Source: Roseateles sp049532965 (lineage in GTDB: Bacteria > Pseudomonadota > Gammaproteobacteria > Burkholderiales > Burkholderiaceae_C). Taken from it: a DNA stretch of 64,000 nucleotides. The position numbers and the translations under genes were made by a program. Numbering within the stretch: the first letter of the stretch is position 1; each line of letters opens with the position of its first letter. Below are positions 7,964 through 17,112 of this stretch, in pieces. The stretch is taken from assembly GCF_049532965.1 (NCBI RefSeq), contig NZ_CP186694.1:1860001-1924000 (forward strand), given 5' to 3'. The notes under the pieces were generated by a model, which was not told where the DNA came from, did not search any database, and worked only from the letters and a program-made list of their open reading frames with translations.

Positions 7964-9679
7964 ATGTCCGTCCTGCATCCCGCCGACTCGATCGCCACGA
8001 CTGCTTCGACTGCTTCGACCGCTTCGTCGCCCACGCGGGCCCGACCCCAGGCGCCCCGCCATCCGGCGCCGCTGCCGACTCGCACGGTCGCCGACGTCCG
8101 CGCCGCGTTGTTCGCGCGGGTGGAGATCGCGCTGCTCGATGTCCGCGAGGAAGCCGCCTATGCCGAGGCCCATCCCCTGTGGGCCGCCAACCTCGCCGCC
8201 TCGCGGCTGGAACTCGAGGCCTGGGGACGCCTGCCACGGCGCGATGTCCCCATCGTCGTCTACGACGACGGCGAGGGCGTGGCCGCGCCGTCGGCGCGCA
8301 AGCTGCAGGCGCTGGGCTACACCGACGTCGCGCTGCTCGCCGGCGGCCTGGACGCCTGGCGCGAGGCGGGTCTGGAGCTGTTCCGCGACGTCAACGTGCC
8401 GAGCAAGGCCTTCGGCGAGCTGGTCGAGGCCCGGCGCCACACGCCGTCGCTCCCGGCCGAGGAGCTTCAGCGTCGCCTCGCGCGCGGTGACCAGCTCGTC
8501 CTGCTCGACGCTCGCCGCTTCGACGAGTACCGCACCATGAGCCTGCCCGGCTCGATCAGCGTGCCCGGCGGCGAGTTGGTGCGCCGTGCCCGTGACCTCG
8601 CCCCCGACCCGACGACGACCATCGTCGTCCACTGCGCGGGCCGTACCCGCAGCCTGATCGGCGCGCAGTCGCTGATCGACGCCGGCCTGCCCAATCCCGT
8701 CGTCGCGCTGCGCAACGGCACGATCGGCTGGACGCTCGCCGGCCTGGCGCTCGCGCAGGGCCAGGGGCGCTCGCACGAGGACGTGCCGCTCGGCGACCTG
8801 GACGCGGCGCGCGAGGGCGCGACGGCATTGGCCCGCCGCGCGCATGCGCAGCGCATCGATGCCCGCGTGCTCGCCGACTGGCTGGCTGATCCGCGCCGCT
8901 CCACCTACCGCTTCGACGTCCGCGGCGCCGACGAGTACGCGCGCGGTCACCGGCCGGGCTTCCGGCACGCGCCGGGCGGCCAGTTGATCCAGGAAACCGA
9001 CCACCACGTGCCGGTGCGCGGCGCGCGCATCGTGCTGAGCGACGACGACGGCATCCGTGCCTCGATGGCGGCGGCCTGGCTGGCGCAGATGGGCTGGGAG
9101 GTGGCGGTGCTGCCGCCGGATCCTGCGGCGCACACCGAGACCGGTCCCGACCGGCCGCCGCAGCCGCCCTCCCCCACCGTGGCGACGGTGACGCCGGCCG
9201 AGCTGGCCCGCTGGCGTGACGAGGACGCCGATCGCGAGCATCCGGACACCGTGGTCATCGACGTCGCGCCGAGCATCACCTACATCGTCCGGCACATCCC
9301 GGGCGCGTGGTGGAGCCCGCGCGCACGGCTGGCGGAGGCGCTGCGCACCGTCATTCCGGCGGCGCGCCGCGTCGTGCTGACCGGTAACCTGGGCGTGCTG
9401 CCTCGTTTCGTCGCGTCGGATCTTGCCGCGGAACTGGCGGCGGAGGGTGGCGAGCTGCTGGTGCTGGAGGGTGGCACGACGGCCTGGTACGACGCGGGCC
9501 TGCCGATCGAATCTGCGAATCCGCGCCTGGCCTTCCCGCGCGACGACCGCTACCGGCGCCCCTACGAGGGCACCCATCATCCGCGCGACGCAATGCAGGC
9601 CTACCTGGACTGGGAGTACGGTCTCGTCGCGCAACTGGACCGCGACGGCACGCATTTCTTCCGCGTCATCGAAGACTGA
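7964..9679 (+). CDS. multi-domain rhodanese-related sulfurtransferase
   Basis: The 571-residue cytoplasmic protein appears to hold four rhodanese-like units at roughly residues 40-140, 160-265, 300-390 and 410-520. Only the second keeps a catalytic Cys (Cys224 in HCAGRTRSLIG). The matching loops of the other three read YDDGEGVAAPSA, LSDDDGIRASM and TGNLGVLPRF, without Cys. Full activity therefore probably resides in one domain, with the others structural or binding. The N-terminus has a nine-base repeat encoding Thr-Ala-Ser units. Substrate and partners are unknown. Confidence 0.85.
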   Translation: MSVLHPADSIATTASTASTASSPTRARPQAPRHPAPLPTRTVADVRAALFARVEIALLDVREEAAYAEAHPLWAANLAASRLELEAWGRLPRRDVPIVVYDDGEGVAAPSARKLQALGYTDVALLAGGLDAWREAGLELFRDVNVPSKAFGELVEARRHTPSLPAEELQRRLARGDQLVLLDARRFDEYRTMSLPGSISVPGGELVRRARDLAPDPTTTIVVHCAGRTRSLIGAQSLIDAGLPNPVVALRNGTIGWTLAGLALAQGQGRSHEDVPLGDLDAAREGATALARRAHAQRIDARVLADWLADPRRSTYRFDVRGADEYARGHRPGFRHAPGGQLIQETDHHVPVRGARIVLSDDDGIRASMAAAWLAQMGWEVAVLPPDPAAHTETGPDRPPQPPSPTVATVTPAELARWRDEDADREHPDTVVIDVAPSITYIVRHIPGAWWSPRARLAEALRTVIPAARRVVLTGNLGVLPRFVASDLAAELAAEGGELLVLEGGTTAWYDAGLPIESANPRLAFPRDDRYRRPYEGTHHPRDAMQAYLDWEYGLVAQLDRDGTHFFRVIED

Positions 9680-9809
9680 CCGAACGCCCCCAGACCAGCC
9701 GCCCCACAGTCGTCAGGCCCGCGGGCAACGAGTGCCGATGGGGCCGGAAGGCTGCTGGGGGTTCCCGGACGGGATGCCCCCTGCTGCCTGGAGAGCCCGC
9801 GCTCGCCGC

Positions 9810-9860
9810 CTCGCAGTCGAGGGTTCTCGCAGTCGAGGGGTCTCGCAGTCGAGGGGTCTC
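9810..9860. repeat. three tandem copies of a 16-bp repeat
   Basis: The unit CTCGCAGTCGAGGGGT occurs at 9810-9825 (last bases GGTT), 9826-9841 and 9842-9857, followed by a partial CTC. The copies lie in the 239-base gap between the convergent rhodanese and uvrB genes. The rest of the gap shows no gene or clear terminator. Each unit contains the short dyad CTCGCAGTCGAG. Confidence 0.9.
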
Positions 9861-9918
9861 CCGTTCCAAGCGAATGACAGCGCCTTGCCTCCGCCCAGCG
9901 CTCCGGCGCCCCGCCCGG

Positions 9919-12084
9919 TTACTTCCCATTCCCCGCCGAGATCGGCACGACGTTGTCGTGCACGGCTGCACCGAAGGCTTGTTCCTTGAGCTGCGCGAGT
10001 TGATCGCGCAGCCGCGCCGCCTTCTCGAACTCCAGGTTCCGCGCATGCTCCAGCATCTGCTTCTCCAGTTGCTGGATGCGCTTGCCGAGGTCCTTCTCGC
10101 TCATCGCCTCGACCTCGGCGGCCTCCGCGATCACCTTCGCGTCGTCGCGGCCCGGCTTGTCGCTGTAGACGCCGTCGATCAGGTCGCGGATGCGCTTGAC
10201 CACGCCGCGCGGCGTGATGCCGTTGGCCTCATTGAACGCGATCTGCTTGGCCCGCCGCCGTTCGGTCTCGCCGATCGCCTTCTTCATCGACTCGGTGATC
10301 CGGTCCGCATACAGGATCGCCTTGCCGTTCACATTGCGGGCCGCCCGGCCGATGGTCTGGATCAGGCTGCGCTCCGCGCGCAGGAAGCCTTCCTTGTCGG
10401 CATCCAGGATCGCGACCAGCGACACCTCCGGAATGTCCAGGCCCTCGCGCAGCAGGTTGATCCCGACCAGCACGTCGAACGTACCCAGCCGCAGATCGCG
10501 CAGGATCTCCACCCGCTCCACCGTGTCCACGTCCGAGTGCAGGTAACGCACCTTCACGCCGTTGTCGCCGAGGTACTCGGTCAACTGCTCGGCCATCCGC
10601 TTGGTCAGCGTCGTGATCAGCACCCGCTCGTTGACCTCCAGGCGCTCGCGGATCTCCTGCAGCACATCGTCGACCTGGTGCGTCGCCGGTCTCACCTCGA
10701 CCACCGGATCCACCAGTCCCGTCGGACGCACCAGTTGCTCGACCACCGCGCCGGCCTGGCGCTTCTCGTAGTCGCCCGGCGTCGCGGTGACGAAGATGGC
10801 CTGCCGCATCTTGCGCTCGAACTCCTCGAACTTGAGCGGCCGGTTGTCCATCGCCGACGGCAGGCGGAAGCCGTACTCCACCAGCGTCGTCTTGCGCGCC
10901 CGGTCGCCGTTGTACATGGCGCTGAACTGGCCGATCAGCACATGGCTCTCGTCCAGGAACATCAGCGCATCCGACGGCAGGTAATCCACCAGCGTCGGCG
11001 GCGGATCGCCCGGCTGCGCGCCCGACAAATGCCGCGTGTAGTTCTCGATGCCCTTGCAGTGACCGACCTCCTGCAGCATTTCCAGGTCGAAGCGGGTGCG
11101 CTGCTCCAGCCGCTGTGCCTCGACCAGCTTGCCTTCCTTGATGAAGAAGGCCACGCGCTCGCGCAGTTCCTCCTTGATCGTCTCGATCGCTGCCACCACG
11201 CGGTCGCGCGGCGTCACGTAATGGCTGGACGGATAGACGGTGAAGCGCGGGATCTTCTGGCGGATCTGGCCGGTCAGCGGATCGAAGAGCGTCAGCCCCT
11301 CGACCTCGTCGTCGAAGAGCTCGATCCGCAGCGCCAGCTCCGAGTGCTCGGCCGGGAACACGTCGATGGTGTCGCCCCGCACGCGGAAGTGGCCGCGGGT
11401 GAATTCCATCTCGTTGCGCGTGTACTGCATGCGCGCCAGTTGCTGGATCACGTCCCGCTGCCCGACCTTGTCGCCCACCCGCAGCGTCATCACCATCTGG
11501 TGGTAGTCGCTCGGGTTGCCGATGCCGTAGATCGCCGACACCGACGCCACGATCACCACATCTCGCCGCTCCAGCAGGCTCTTGGTGCAGGATAGCCGCA
11601 GCTGCTCGATCTGCTCGTTGATCGCGCTGTCCTTCTCGATGAACAGGTCGCGCTGCGGCACGTAGGCCTCGGGCTGGTAGTAGTCGTAGTAGCTGACGAA
11701 GTACTCGACCGCGTTCTTCGGGAAGAACTCGCGGAACTCGCTGTACAGCTGTGCCGCCAGCGTCTTGTTCGGCGCGAACACGATGGCCGGCCGCCCCAGC
11801 CGCGCAATGGTGTTGGCCATCGTGAAGGTCTTTCCGGACCCGGTCACGCCCAGCAGCGTCTGGAAGCTCTCACCGTCGTTGATGCCCTCGACCAGTTGCT
11901 GGATCGCCGCCGGCTGGTCGCCCGCGGGCGGGTACGGCTGGAACAGCTGGAACGGAGAGCCTTCGAAAGCAACGAATTCGCCCTTCGGCGGCTCGCTGGC
12001 GGCAGGCGCCGGCGTCTCTGTCGGAGCGGACTTCTTCCCCTTGGCGGCGGGGGCTTCAGGCTTGGCGGCGGCGGATCGGCTCAT
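9919..12084 (-). CDS. uvrB: excinuclease ABC subunit UvrB
   Basis: UvrB is the damage-verifying helicase of nucleotide excision repair, loaded by UvrA and joined by UvrC. The 721-residue protein has Walker A GVTGSGKT at residues 79-86, the beta-hairpin block YYDYYQPEAYVPQRD, the helicase motif TLTKRMAEQLTEYL, and a C-terminal UVR domain (IQQLEKQMLEHARNLEFEKA). An Ala/Pro/Lys-rich extension of about 40 residues precedes the conserved core. No other Met or good start lies between it and the core, so it is probably translated. It is divergent from the aminotransferase gene; no LexA box is visible in the gap. Confidence 0.97.
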   Translation of the reverse strand: MSRSAAAKPEAPAAKGKKSAPTETPAPAASEPPKGEFVAFEGSPFQLFQPYPPAGDQPAAIQQLVEGINDGESFQTLLGVTGSGKTFTMANTIARLGRPAIVFAPNKTLAAQLYSEFREFFPKNAVEYFVSYYDYYQPEAYVPQRDLFIEKDSAINEQIEQLRLSCTKSLLERRDVVIVASVSAIYGIGNPSDYHQMVMTLRVGDKVGQRDVIQQLARMQYTRNEMEFTRGHFRVRGDTIDVFPAEHSELALRIELFDDEVEGLTLFDPLTGQIRQKIPRFTVYPSSHYVTPRDRVVAAIETIKEELRERVAFFIKEGKLVEAQRLEQRTRFDLEMLQEVGHCKGIENYTRHLSGAQPGDPPPTLVDYLPSDALMFLDESHVLIGQFSAMYNGDRARKTTLVEYGFRLPSAMDNRPLKFEEFERKMRQAIFVTATPGDYEKRQAGAVVEQLVRPTGLVDPVVEVRPATHQVDDVLQEIRERLEVNERVLITTLTKRMAEQLTEYLGDNGVKVRYLHSDVDTVERVEILRDLRLGTFDVLVGINLLREGLDIPEVSLVAILDADKEGFLRAERSLIQTIGRAARNVNGKAILYADRITESMKKAIGETERRRAKQIAFNEANGITPRGVVKRIRDLIDGVYSDKPGRDDAKVIAEAAEVEAMSEKDLGKRIQQLEKQMLEHARNLEFEKAARLRDQLAQLKEQAFGAAVHDNVVPISAGNGK

Positions 12085-12250
12085 CAGGGTTTCCCAGGGG
12101 CAACGCTTGTTCCCTGCCTACAATCGGCGGGCTTCGCTGGGCGCGGGAGGCGCCTCGGGCGTCAGGACGCGACAGCGTAGCGCAGCCGGACGGGTTTCTC
12201 CGGCCCTCACATCCCTTCGCTCTTGCCAACGCACTGTCAGGAAAGCCTCC

Positions 12251-13453
12251 ATGTCCCTGTTCTCCGCCGTCGCCATGGCCCCCCGCGACCCCATCCTGGG
12301 TCTGAACGAGCAATTCAACGCCGACCCGAATCCCAACAAGGTCAACCTGGGCGTCGGCGTCTATTACGACGACAACGGCAAGCTGCCCCTGCTGGCCTGC
12401 GTGGCCGCCGCCGAGGCGCAGATGCTGGCCGCTCCCAAAGCGCGCGGCTACCTGCCGATCGACGGCATCGCCGCCTATGACGCCGCGGTGCAGGGCCTGG
12501 TCTTCGGCACCGACAGCGACGTGGTCAAGAGCAAGCGCGTCGCGACCGTCCAGGCGCTCGGCGGCACCGGCGGCCTGAAGATCGGCGCCGACTTCCTCAA
12601 GCGGCTCAACCCCGGCGCCACGGTGCTGATCTCCGATCCGTCCTGGGAAAACCATCGCGCGCTGTTCACCAACGCCGGCTTCCCGGTCGAGACCTACCCG
12701 TACTACGACGCCGCCAACCGCGGCATCAATGTCGACGGCATGCTGGCGGCCCTCCACGCCGCGTCGGCCGGCACCGTGGTCGTGCTGCACGCCTGCTGCC
12801 ACAACCCCACCGGCTACGACCTGACGCCCGCCCAATGGGCACAAGTCGTCGAGGCGGTGAAGGCCAAGGGCCTCGTCGCCTTCCTCGACATGGCGTACCA
12901 GGGCTTCGGCGAAGGCATCGCCGAGGACGGCGCCGTGATCCAGCAGTTCCTGGCCGCCGGCCTGGACTTCTTCGTGTCCACCAGCTTCTCGAAGAGCTTC
13001 TCGCTCTATGGCGAGCGCGTCGGCGCGCTGAGCGTCGTCTGCGCCTCGGCCGAGGAAGCGACCAAGGTCCTGAGCCAGCTCAAGATCGTGATCCGCACCA
13101 ACTACTCCAACCCGCCCACGCATGGCGCGCAGGTCGTGGCCACGGTGCTGTCGACCCCCGCCCTGCGCGCGCAGTGGGAAGAGGAACTGGCCGGCATGCG
13201 CGTGCGCATCAAGCAGATGCGCGAGGCGCTGGTGGCTGAACTGAAGGCCGCCGGCATCACCGACGACCTCGGCTACGTCACCCGCCAGAAGGGCATGTTC
13301 AGCTACAGCGGCCTGTCCGCCGAGCAGATGCAACGCCTGCGCTCCGAGTTCGGCGTGTATGGCGTCGATTCGGGACGGATCTGCGTTGCCGCGCTGAACA
13401 GCAAGAACCTGAAGCCGGTGGCCGCCGCGATCGCCGCCGTCAAGAAGGGCTGA
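12251..13453 (+). CDS. tyrB: aromatic-amino-acid / aspartate aminotransferase
   Basis: This is a class I PLP aminotransferase of 400 residues that interconverts aspartate or aromatic amino acids with their oxo-acids, linking to Phe/Tyr synthesis. The AAT/TyrB signature is clear: MAPRDPILGLNEQF, the HACCHNPTGYD block, and the PLP lysine Lys248 in TSFSKSFSLYGERVG. The ATG at 12251 fits the family; the frame is open upstream only as antisense of uvrB. AspC versus TyrB specificity cannot be decided by eye. A TACAAT -10 candidate lies at 12119-12124. Confidence 0.9.
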   Translation: MSLFSAVAMAPRDPILGLNEQFNADPNPNKVNLGVGVYYDDNGKLPLLACVAAAEAQMLAAPKARGYLPIDGIAAYDAAVQGLVFGTDSDVVKSKRVATVQALGGTGGLKIGADFLKRLNPGATVLISDPSWENHRALFTNAGFPVETYPYYDAANRGINVDGMLAALHAASAGTVVVLHACCHNPTGYDLTPAQWAQVVEAVKAKGLVAFLDMAYQGFGEGIAEDGAVIQQFLAAGLDFFVSTSFSKSFSLYGERVGALSVVCASAEEATKVLSQLKIVIRTNYSNPPTHGAQVVATVLSTPALRAQWEEELAGMRVRIKQMREALVAELKAAGITDDLGYVTRQKGMFSYSGLSAEQMQRLRSEFGVYGVDSGRICVAALNSKNLKPVAAAIAAVKKG

Positions 13454-13715
13454 TGGCCTCAAGTTGCAACGCCGGTCCAACGCCGGCGCAACACTTGATG
13501 CGCTGATCGCACTGTCAGCAGTCGAACCCAGGGCCGGAGCCGCCGCAAGCGGGCCGGCCCTGCGCATTTATGGCGAAATCGGCGGGTTCGACGTCCCTGT
13601 TCCCGCCTTGCCCCGGCGCCCGGCGGCACACACTTCCGGAAGCCGGGACCTAGAATTGCTGCATTGCACAACGGGTGCCAGCTTTCGCCTCCCTCCCCTC
13701 GACGAGGTCCGCCAG

Positions 13716-15029
13716 ATGCTCTACCAGCTTTATGAAACCCAACGCGCGCTGCTGAGCCCGTTCTCCGAATTCGCCAGCGCTTCGGCCAAGCTCTACAGCC
13801 ATCCCCTGTCGCCGTTCGCGCACACGCCGTTGTCGCATCGGGTGTCGGCAGGGCTGGACCTGATGCACCGCCTGGCCAAGGAATACGAGAAGCCGGAATT
13901 CGAGATCCGCAGCGTCGAAGTCGACGGCATCGATGTCGCGGTGCAGGAGCTGGTGGCCCTGGAGAAGCCCTTCTGCCGCCTGCTGCGCTTCAAGCGCTAC
14001 ACCGACGATCAGGCGGTGCTGTCCAAGATGAAGGCGCAGCCGACGGTGCTGGTCGTGGCCCCCTTGTCCGGCCACCACAGCACGCTGCTGCGCGACACCG
14101 TCAAGCAGTTGCTCAAGGACCACAAGGTCTACATCACCGACTGGACCGACGCCCGCATGGTGCCGCTGTCGGAAGGCCCGTTCCACCTCGACGACTACAT
14201 CTATTACGTGCAGGACTTCATCCGCCATGTCGGCGAGGACTGCCACGTGATCTCGGTCTGCCAGCCCACGGTCCCGGTGCTGGCGGCGATCTCGCTGATG
14301 GCCTCCGCCGGTGAGGTCACGCCGCGGTCGATGACGATGATGGGCGGCCCGATCGACGCCCGCAGGAGCCCGACCGCCGTCAACAACCTGGCGATGAACA
14401 AGAGCTACAGCTGGTTCGAGAACAACGTCATCTACCGCGTCCCGACCACCTACCCCGGCGCCGGCCGCGAGGTCTACCCCGGCTTCCTGCAGCACACGGG
14501 CTTCGTCGCGATGAACCCGGATCGCCACCTGACCTCCCACTACGACTACTTCCTGGACCTGGTCCGCGGCGACGACGACAGCGCCGAAGCGCATCGCCGT
14601 TTCTACGACGAGTACAACGCCGTGCTGGACATGCCGGCCGAGTACTACCTCGACACGATCAAGACGGTGTTCCAGGACTTCGCGCTGGTGAATGGCACGT
14701 GGCGCGTCGGCGACGACCTGGTGCGTCCGCAGGACATCACCCAGACCGCGCTGCTGACCGTGGAAGGGGAGCTGGACGACATCTCCGGCGCCGGCCAGAC
14801 CAAGGCGGCGCACGAGCTGTGCAGCGGCATCGACGCCTCCAACCAGTTCCACTACGACGCCGTCGGCGCCGGGCATTACGGCATCTTCTCCGGCCGCCGC
14901 TGGCGCGAGAAGGTCTATCCGGTCATCCGGGACTTCATTGCCAAGTACGATGCGGCCCCGTTGAACCAGCCCGCCGCCACGAAGCGCGCCGCTCGCCCGG
15001 CGCGCCGCACGCGCAAGCCGTCCGAGTGA
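13716..15029 (+). CDS. phaZ: intracellular polyhydroxyalkanoate depolymerase
   Basis: This enzyme degrades stored amorphous PHB granules to hydroxybutyrate units. The 437-residue sequence matches the PhaZ1 family of Cupriavidus: MLYQLYETQRALLSPF at the start, a cysteine lipase-box nucleophile Cys182 in ISVCQPTVPVL, and a C-terminal AVGAGHYGIFSG with the catalytic His. No signal peptide is present, consistent with a cytoplasmic granule-bound enzyme. The last 20 or so residues form a basic Ala/Arg/Lys tail. A TAGAAT -10 candidate lies 60 bases upstream. Its stop overlaps the GTG start of the next gene. Confidence 0.93.
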   Translation: MLYQLYETQRALLSPFSEFASASAKLYSHPLSPFAHTPLSHRVSAGLDLMHRLAKEYEKPEFEIRSVEVDGIDVAVQELVALEKPFCRLLRFKRYTDDQAVLSKMKAQPTVLVVAPLSGHHSTLLRDTVKQLLKDHKVYITDWTDARMVPLSEGPFHLDDYIYYVQDFIRHVGEDCHVISVCQPTVPVLAAISLMASAGEVTPRSMTMMGGPIDARRSPTAVNNLAMNKSYSWFENNVIYRVPTTYPGAGREVYPGFLQHTGFVAMNPDRHLTSHYDYFLDLVRGDDDSAEAHRRFYDEYNAVLDMPAEYYLDTIKTVFQDFALVNGTWRVGDDLVRPQDITQTALLTVEGELDDISGAGQTKAAHELCSGIDASNQFHYDAVGAGHYGIFSGRRWREKVYPVIRDFIAKYDAAPLNQPAATKRAARPARRTRKPSE

Positions 15030-15757
15030 ATTCCGCCGCCTCCGTCTCCTCCGACTCGCCCTCCCACCCGGCCGTCCCCGCAGCCGCCGCGCCGGACCCC
15101 GCCTTCGACGACCTCGTCGAGCGCCTGAACCTCGCCCTGCCGCAGACGCAATGCACGCGCTGCGGCTACCCCGACTGCCACTCGTATGCGCATGCGATCG
15201 CGCGCGGGGAAGCCGCCATCAACCAGTGCCCGCCCGGCGGTGCCGAAGGCATCGCCCGGCTGGCGTCCCTCACCGGCCGGGATCCGTCGCCGCTCAACCC
15301 CGAGCACGGCGTCGAAGGCCCGCGCCGCCTCGCCGCGATCGATGAAGGCTGGTGCATCGGCTGCACGCTGTGCATCAAGGCCTGCCCCGTGGACGCGATC
15401 GTCGGCAGCAACAAGCAGATGCATGTCGTCATCGACGCGGGCTGCACCGGCTGCGAGCTCTGCATCCCGGTGTGCCCGGTGGACTGCATCTCGCTGACCG
15501 AGGTCACGCCGGGCGCCAGCGGCTGGGCCGCCTGGAGCCCCGAGCAGGCGGCGCGCGCCCGCGACCGCTATCGCTGGCACGAGATCCGCGTCGAGCGCGA
15601 CAAGCGCGAGCACGACGAACGCCTCGAAGCCAAGGCGCAGCACAAGCTGACCCACCTGGAAGAGGAGTCGAAGCTCACCGACCCCGCCCAGCTCGACCGC
15701 AAGCGCGCGGTCATCGAGGCCGCGCTCGCGCGTGCCCGGGCGAAGCGGGGCGCCTGA
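15026..15757 (+). CDS. rsxB: RnfB-type iron-sulfur ferredoxin
   Basis: The 243-residue protein has a four-Cys domain at the start (CTRCGYPDCHSYA... then CPPGG), as in RnfB/RsxB, followed by two 4Fe-4S ferredoxin motifs: CIGCTLCIKACPVDAI and CTGCELCIPVCPVDCI. Unlike classical RnfB it lacks the N-terminal membrane anchor, and no other rnf genes are nearby, so it may serve as a soluble electron carrier. The start is GTG at 15026, in a GTGA overlap with the phaZ stop, implying coupled translation. A charged C-terminal helix (residues about 180-243) is rich in Glu, Lys and Arg. Confidence 0.85.
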   Translation: MNSAASVSSDSPSHPAVPAAAAPDPAFDDLVERLNLALPQTQCTRCGYPDCHSYAHAIARGEAAINQCPPGGAEGIARLASLTGRDPSPLNPEHGVEGPRRLAAIDEGWCIGCTLCIKACPVDAIVGSNKQMHVVIDAGCTGCELCIPVCPVDCISLTEVTPGASGWAAWSPEQAARARDRYRWHEIRVERDKREHDERLEAKAQHKLTHLEEESKLTDPAQLDRKRAVIEAALARARAKRGA

Positions 15758-15809
15758 CGCCCCGCGACCCGTCGCCTCCCGATCGACCTCCCGCCCTTCC
15801 CTGCTTGCC

Positions 15810-16448
15810 ATGAACGCCACGCAAGTCCGCGAGTTCTTCGACATCCTCCGGCGCGCCAACCCGTCGCCGCAAACCGAGCTCGAGTACGCCAGCGTCTTCG
15901 AGCTGCTCGCGGCCGTGCTGCTCTCTGCCCAGGCCACCGACGTCGGCGTCAACAAGGCGACGCGGCGGCTCTTCGTCGTCGCCAACACGCCGCGCAAGAT
16001 CCTGGACCTCGGCGAGGAACGGCTGGCCGAGTACATCAAGACGATCGGCCTCTACAAGACCAAGGCGAAGAACCTCCACGCCACCTGCCGCATCCTCGTC
16101 GAGCAGTACGGCGGCGAAGTGCCACGCAGCCGTGAGGCGCTCGAGTCGCTCCCGGGCGTCGGCCGCAAGACCGCGAACGTCGTGCTGAATGTCGCCTTTG
16201 GTGAAGCGACCATGGCTGTCGACACCCACATCTTCCGCGTCAGCAACCGCACCGGCCTGGCGCCCGGCAAGAACGTGCTGGAGGTGGAACAGCAACTGCT
16301 GCGGCGCGTGCCGGAGGAATTCATGGTCGACGCCCATCACTGGCTGATCCTGCACGGCCGCTACGTCTGCCAGGCCCGCCGCCCGCTGTGCGAGCGCTGC
16401 GCCGTCGTCGCGCAATGTGACAGCGCGCCCATGGCCGCGGCCCGCTGA
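15810..16448 (+). CDS. nth: endonuclease III
   Basis: Nth is a bifunctional DNA glycosylase/AP lyase that removes oxidised pyrimidines in base excision repair. The 212-residue protein has the helix-hairpin-helix LPGVGRKTANVV with catalytic Lys120, Asp138 in VDTHIFRVSNR, and the C-terminal [4Fe-4S] motif C-x6-C-x2-C-x5-C. The residue numbers equal those of E. coli Nth. The start MNATQVREFF is preferred over an upstream arginine/proline-rich extension. It follows the RnfB-like gene by 52 bases, an arrangement common in proteobacteria. Confidence 0.97.
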   Translation: MNATQVREFFDILRRANPSPQTELEYASVFELLAAVLLSAQATDVGVNKATRRLFVVANTPRKILDLGEERLAEYIKTIGLYKTKAKNLHATCRILVEQYGGEVPRSREALESLPGVGRKTANVVLNVAFGEATMAVDTHIFRVSNRTGLAPGKNVLEVEQQLLRRVPEEFMVDAHHWLILHGRYVCQARRPLCERCAVVAQCDSAPMAAAR

Positions 16449-16496
16449 ACGAACCCCGCCCCCTACAATCCGCGGGTTCATTCCGTCAGGGAAGCC

Positions 16497-16742
16497 ATGT
16501 CCAGCATCAACGATCTTGTGGACCGCGTGGAGCGCCTCCTGGTGCGCCATGAGGAGCTCAAGCGCACGAACACGCTGCTGGAGCAGCAGGTCCAGGCGCT
16601 CACGCTGGAGCGCGACAGCCTGCGCTCCAGATTGGCGGCCGCCCGCGCCCGCATCGATGCGCTGCTGGATCGCCTGCCGCTGGAGGCGGCCGACCTGCTC
16701 GACGGCGACGATCCCTCCGATTCTCGAAAGACGGGCGCATGA
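16497..16742 (+). CDS. small coiled-coil protein, ZapB-like (TIGR02449 type)
   Basis: The 81-residue protein is almost entirely one heptad-rich helix (residues about 3-60, LVDRVERLLVRHEELKRTN onward) with an acidic tail. Such proteins sit directly before zapA in many beta- and gammaproteobacteria and are grouped with ZapB-like or TIGR02449 proteins; a cell-division role is likely but inferred. Its stop overlaps the zapA start by four bases (ATGA). A TACAAT -10 candidate at 16464-16469 lies just upstream, so it probably heads the zapA-6S region. Confidence 0.85.
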   Translation: MSSINDLVDRVERLLVRHEELKRTNTLLEQQVQALTLERDSLRSRLAAARARIDALLDRLPLEAADLLDGDDPSDSRKTGA

Positions 16743-17083
16743 AGCAAATGGAAGTCACGATCATGGGCCAGAGCTACCTGCTCGGCTGCCCCGAGGGCGG
16801 CGAAGCCGCGCTGCAGAAGGCGGTCGCCCGGGTCGACAAGGAAATGTGCGCCATCCGTGATGCCGGCCGCATCAAGGCGCGCGAGCGCATCGCCGTGCTG
16901 GCGGCGTTGAACCTGGCTTATTCGCTGAGCGAATCCGGCGTCTCGGCCGGCTCCGCCAGCGGTGCAACCGATGCAACGGCCGGTGACACGCGCGGCGCGC
17001 ACGACGGCCAGACCCTACCCGATCTTGAAACGCTGATGAAGCGGCTCGACGAAGCCCTTGTCCAAGACGGGCAACTGCTGTGA
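16739..17083 (+). CDS. zapA: cell division protein ZapA
   Basis: ZapA bundles FtsZ filaments at the division site. The 114-residue protein has the typical start VTIMGQSYLLGCPEGGE, the globular block AVARVDKEM, and the ARERIAVLAALNLAYSL helix that leads to the coiled coil. A Gly/Ala/Ser/Thr-rich linker (about residues 65-90) separates this from the final helix. It is translationally coupled to the preceding coiled-coil gene and is followed immediately by 6S RNA, the classic zapA-ssrS order. Confidence 0.94.
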   Translation: MKQMEVTIMGQSYLLGCPEGGEAALQKAVARVDKEMCAIRDAGRIKARERIAVLAALNLAYSLSESGVSAGSASGATDATAGDTRGAHDGQTLPDLETLMKRLDEALVQDGQLL

Positions 17084-17101
17084 TCGACGAAACGCGCCGC
17101 G

Positions 17102-17107
17102 TAGAAT
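17102..17107 (+). promoter_or_regulatory. -10 element of the 6S RNA promoter
   Basis: TAGAAT lies about 7 bases before the first base of the predicted 6S RNA closing stem. No convincing -35 hexamer is visible at the usual distance, near the zapA stop codon. A processed transcript reading through from zapA is also possible. Confidence 0.55.
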
Positions 17108-17112
17108 CCACC

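Noticed and set aside
12085..12250. Possible LexA (SOS) box between uvrB and the aminotransferase gene
   Set aside because: No CTGT-N8-ACAG-type sequence is present in the gap.
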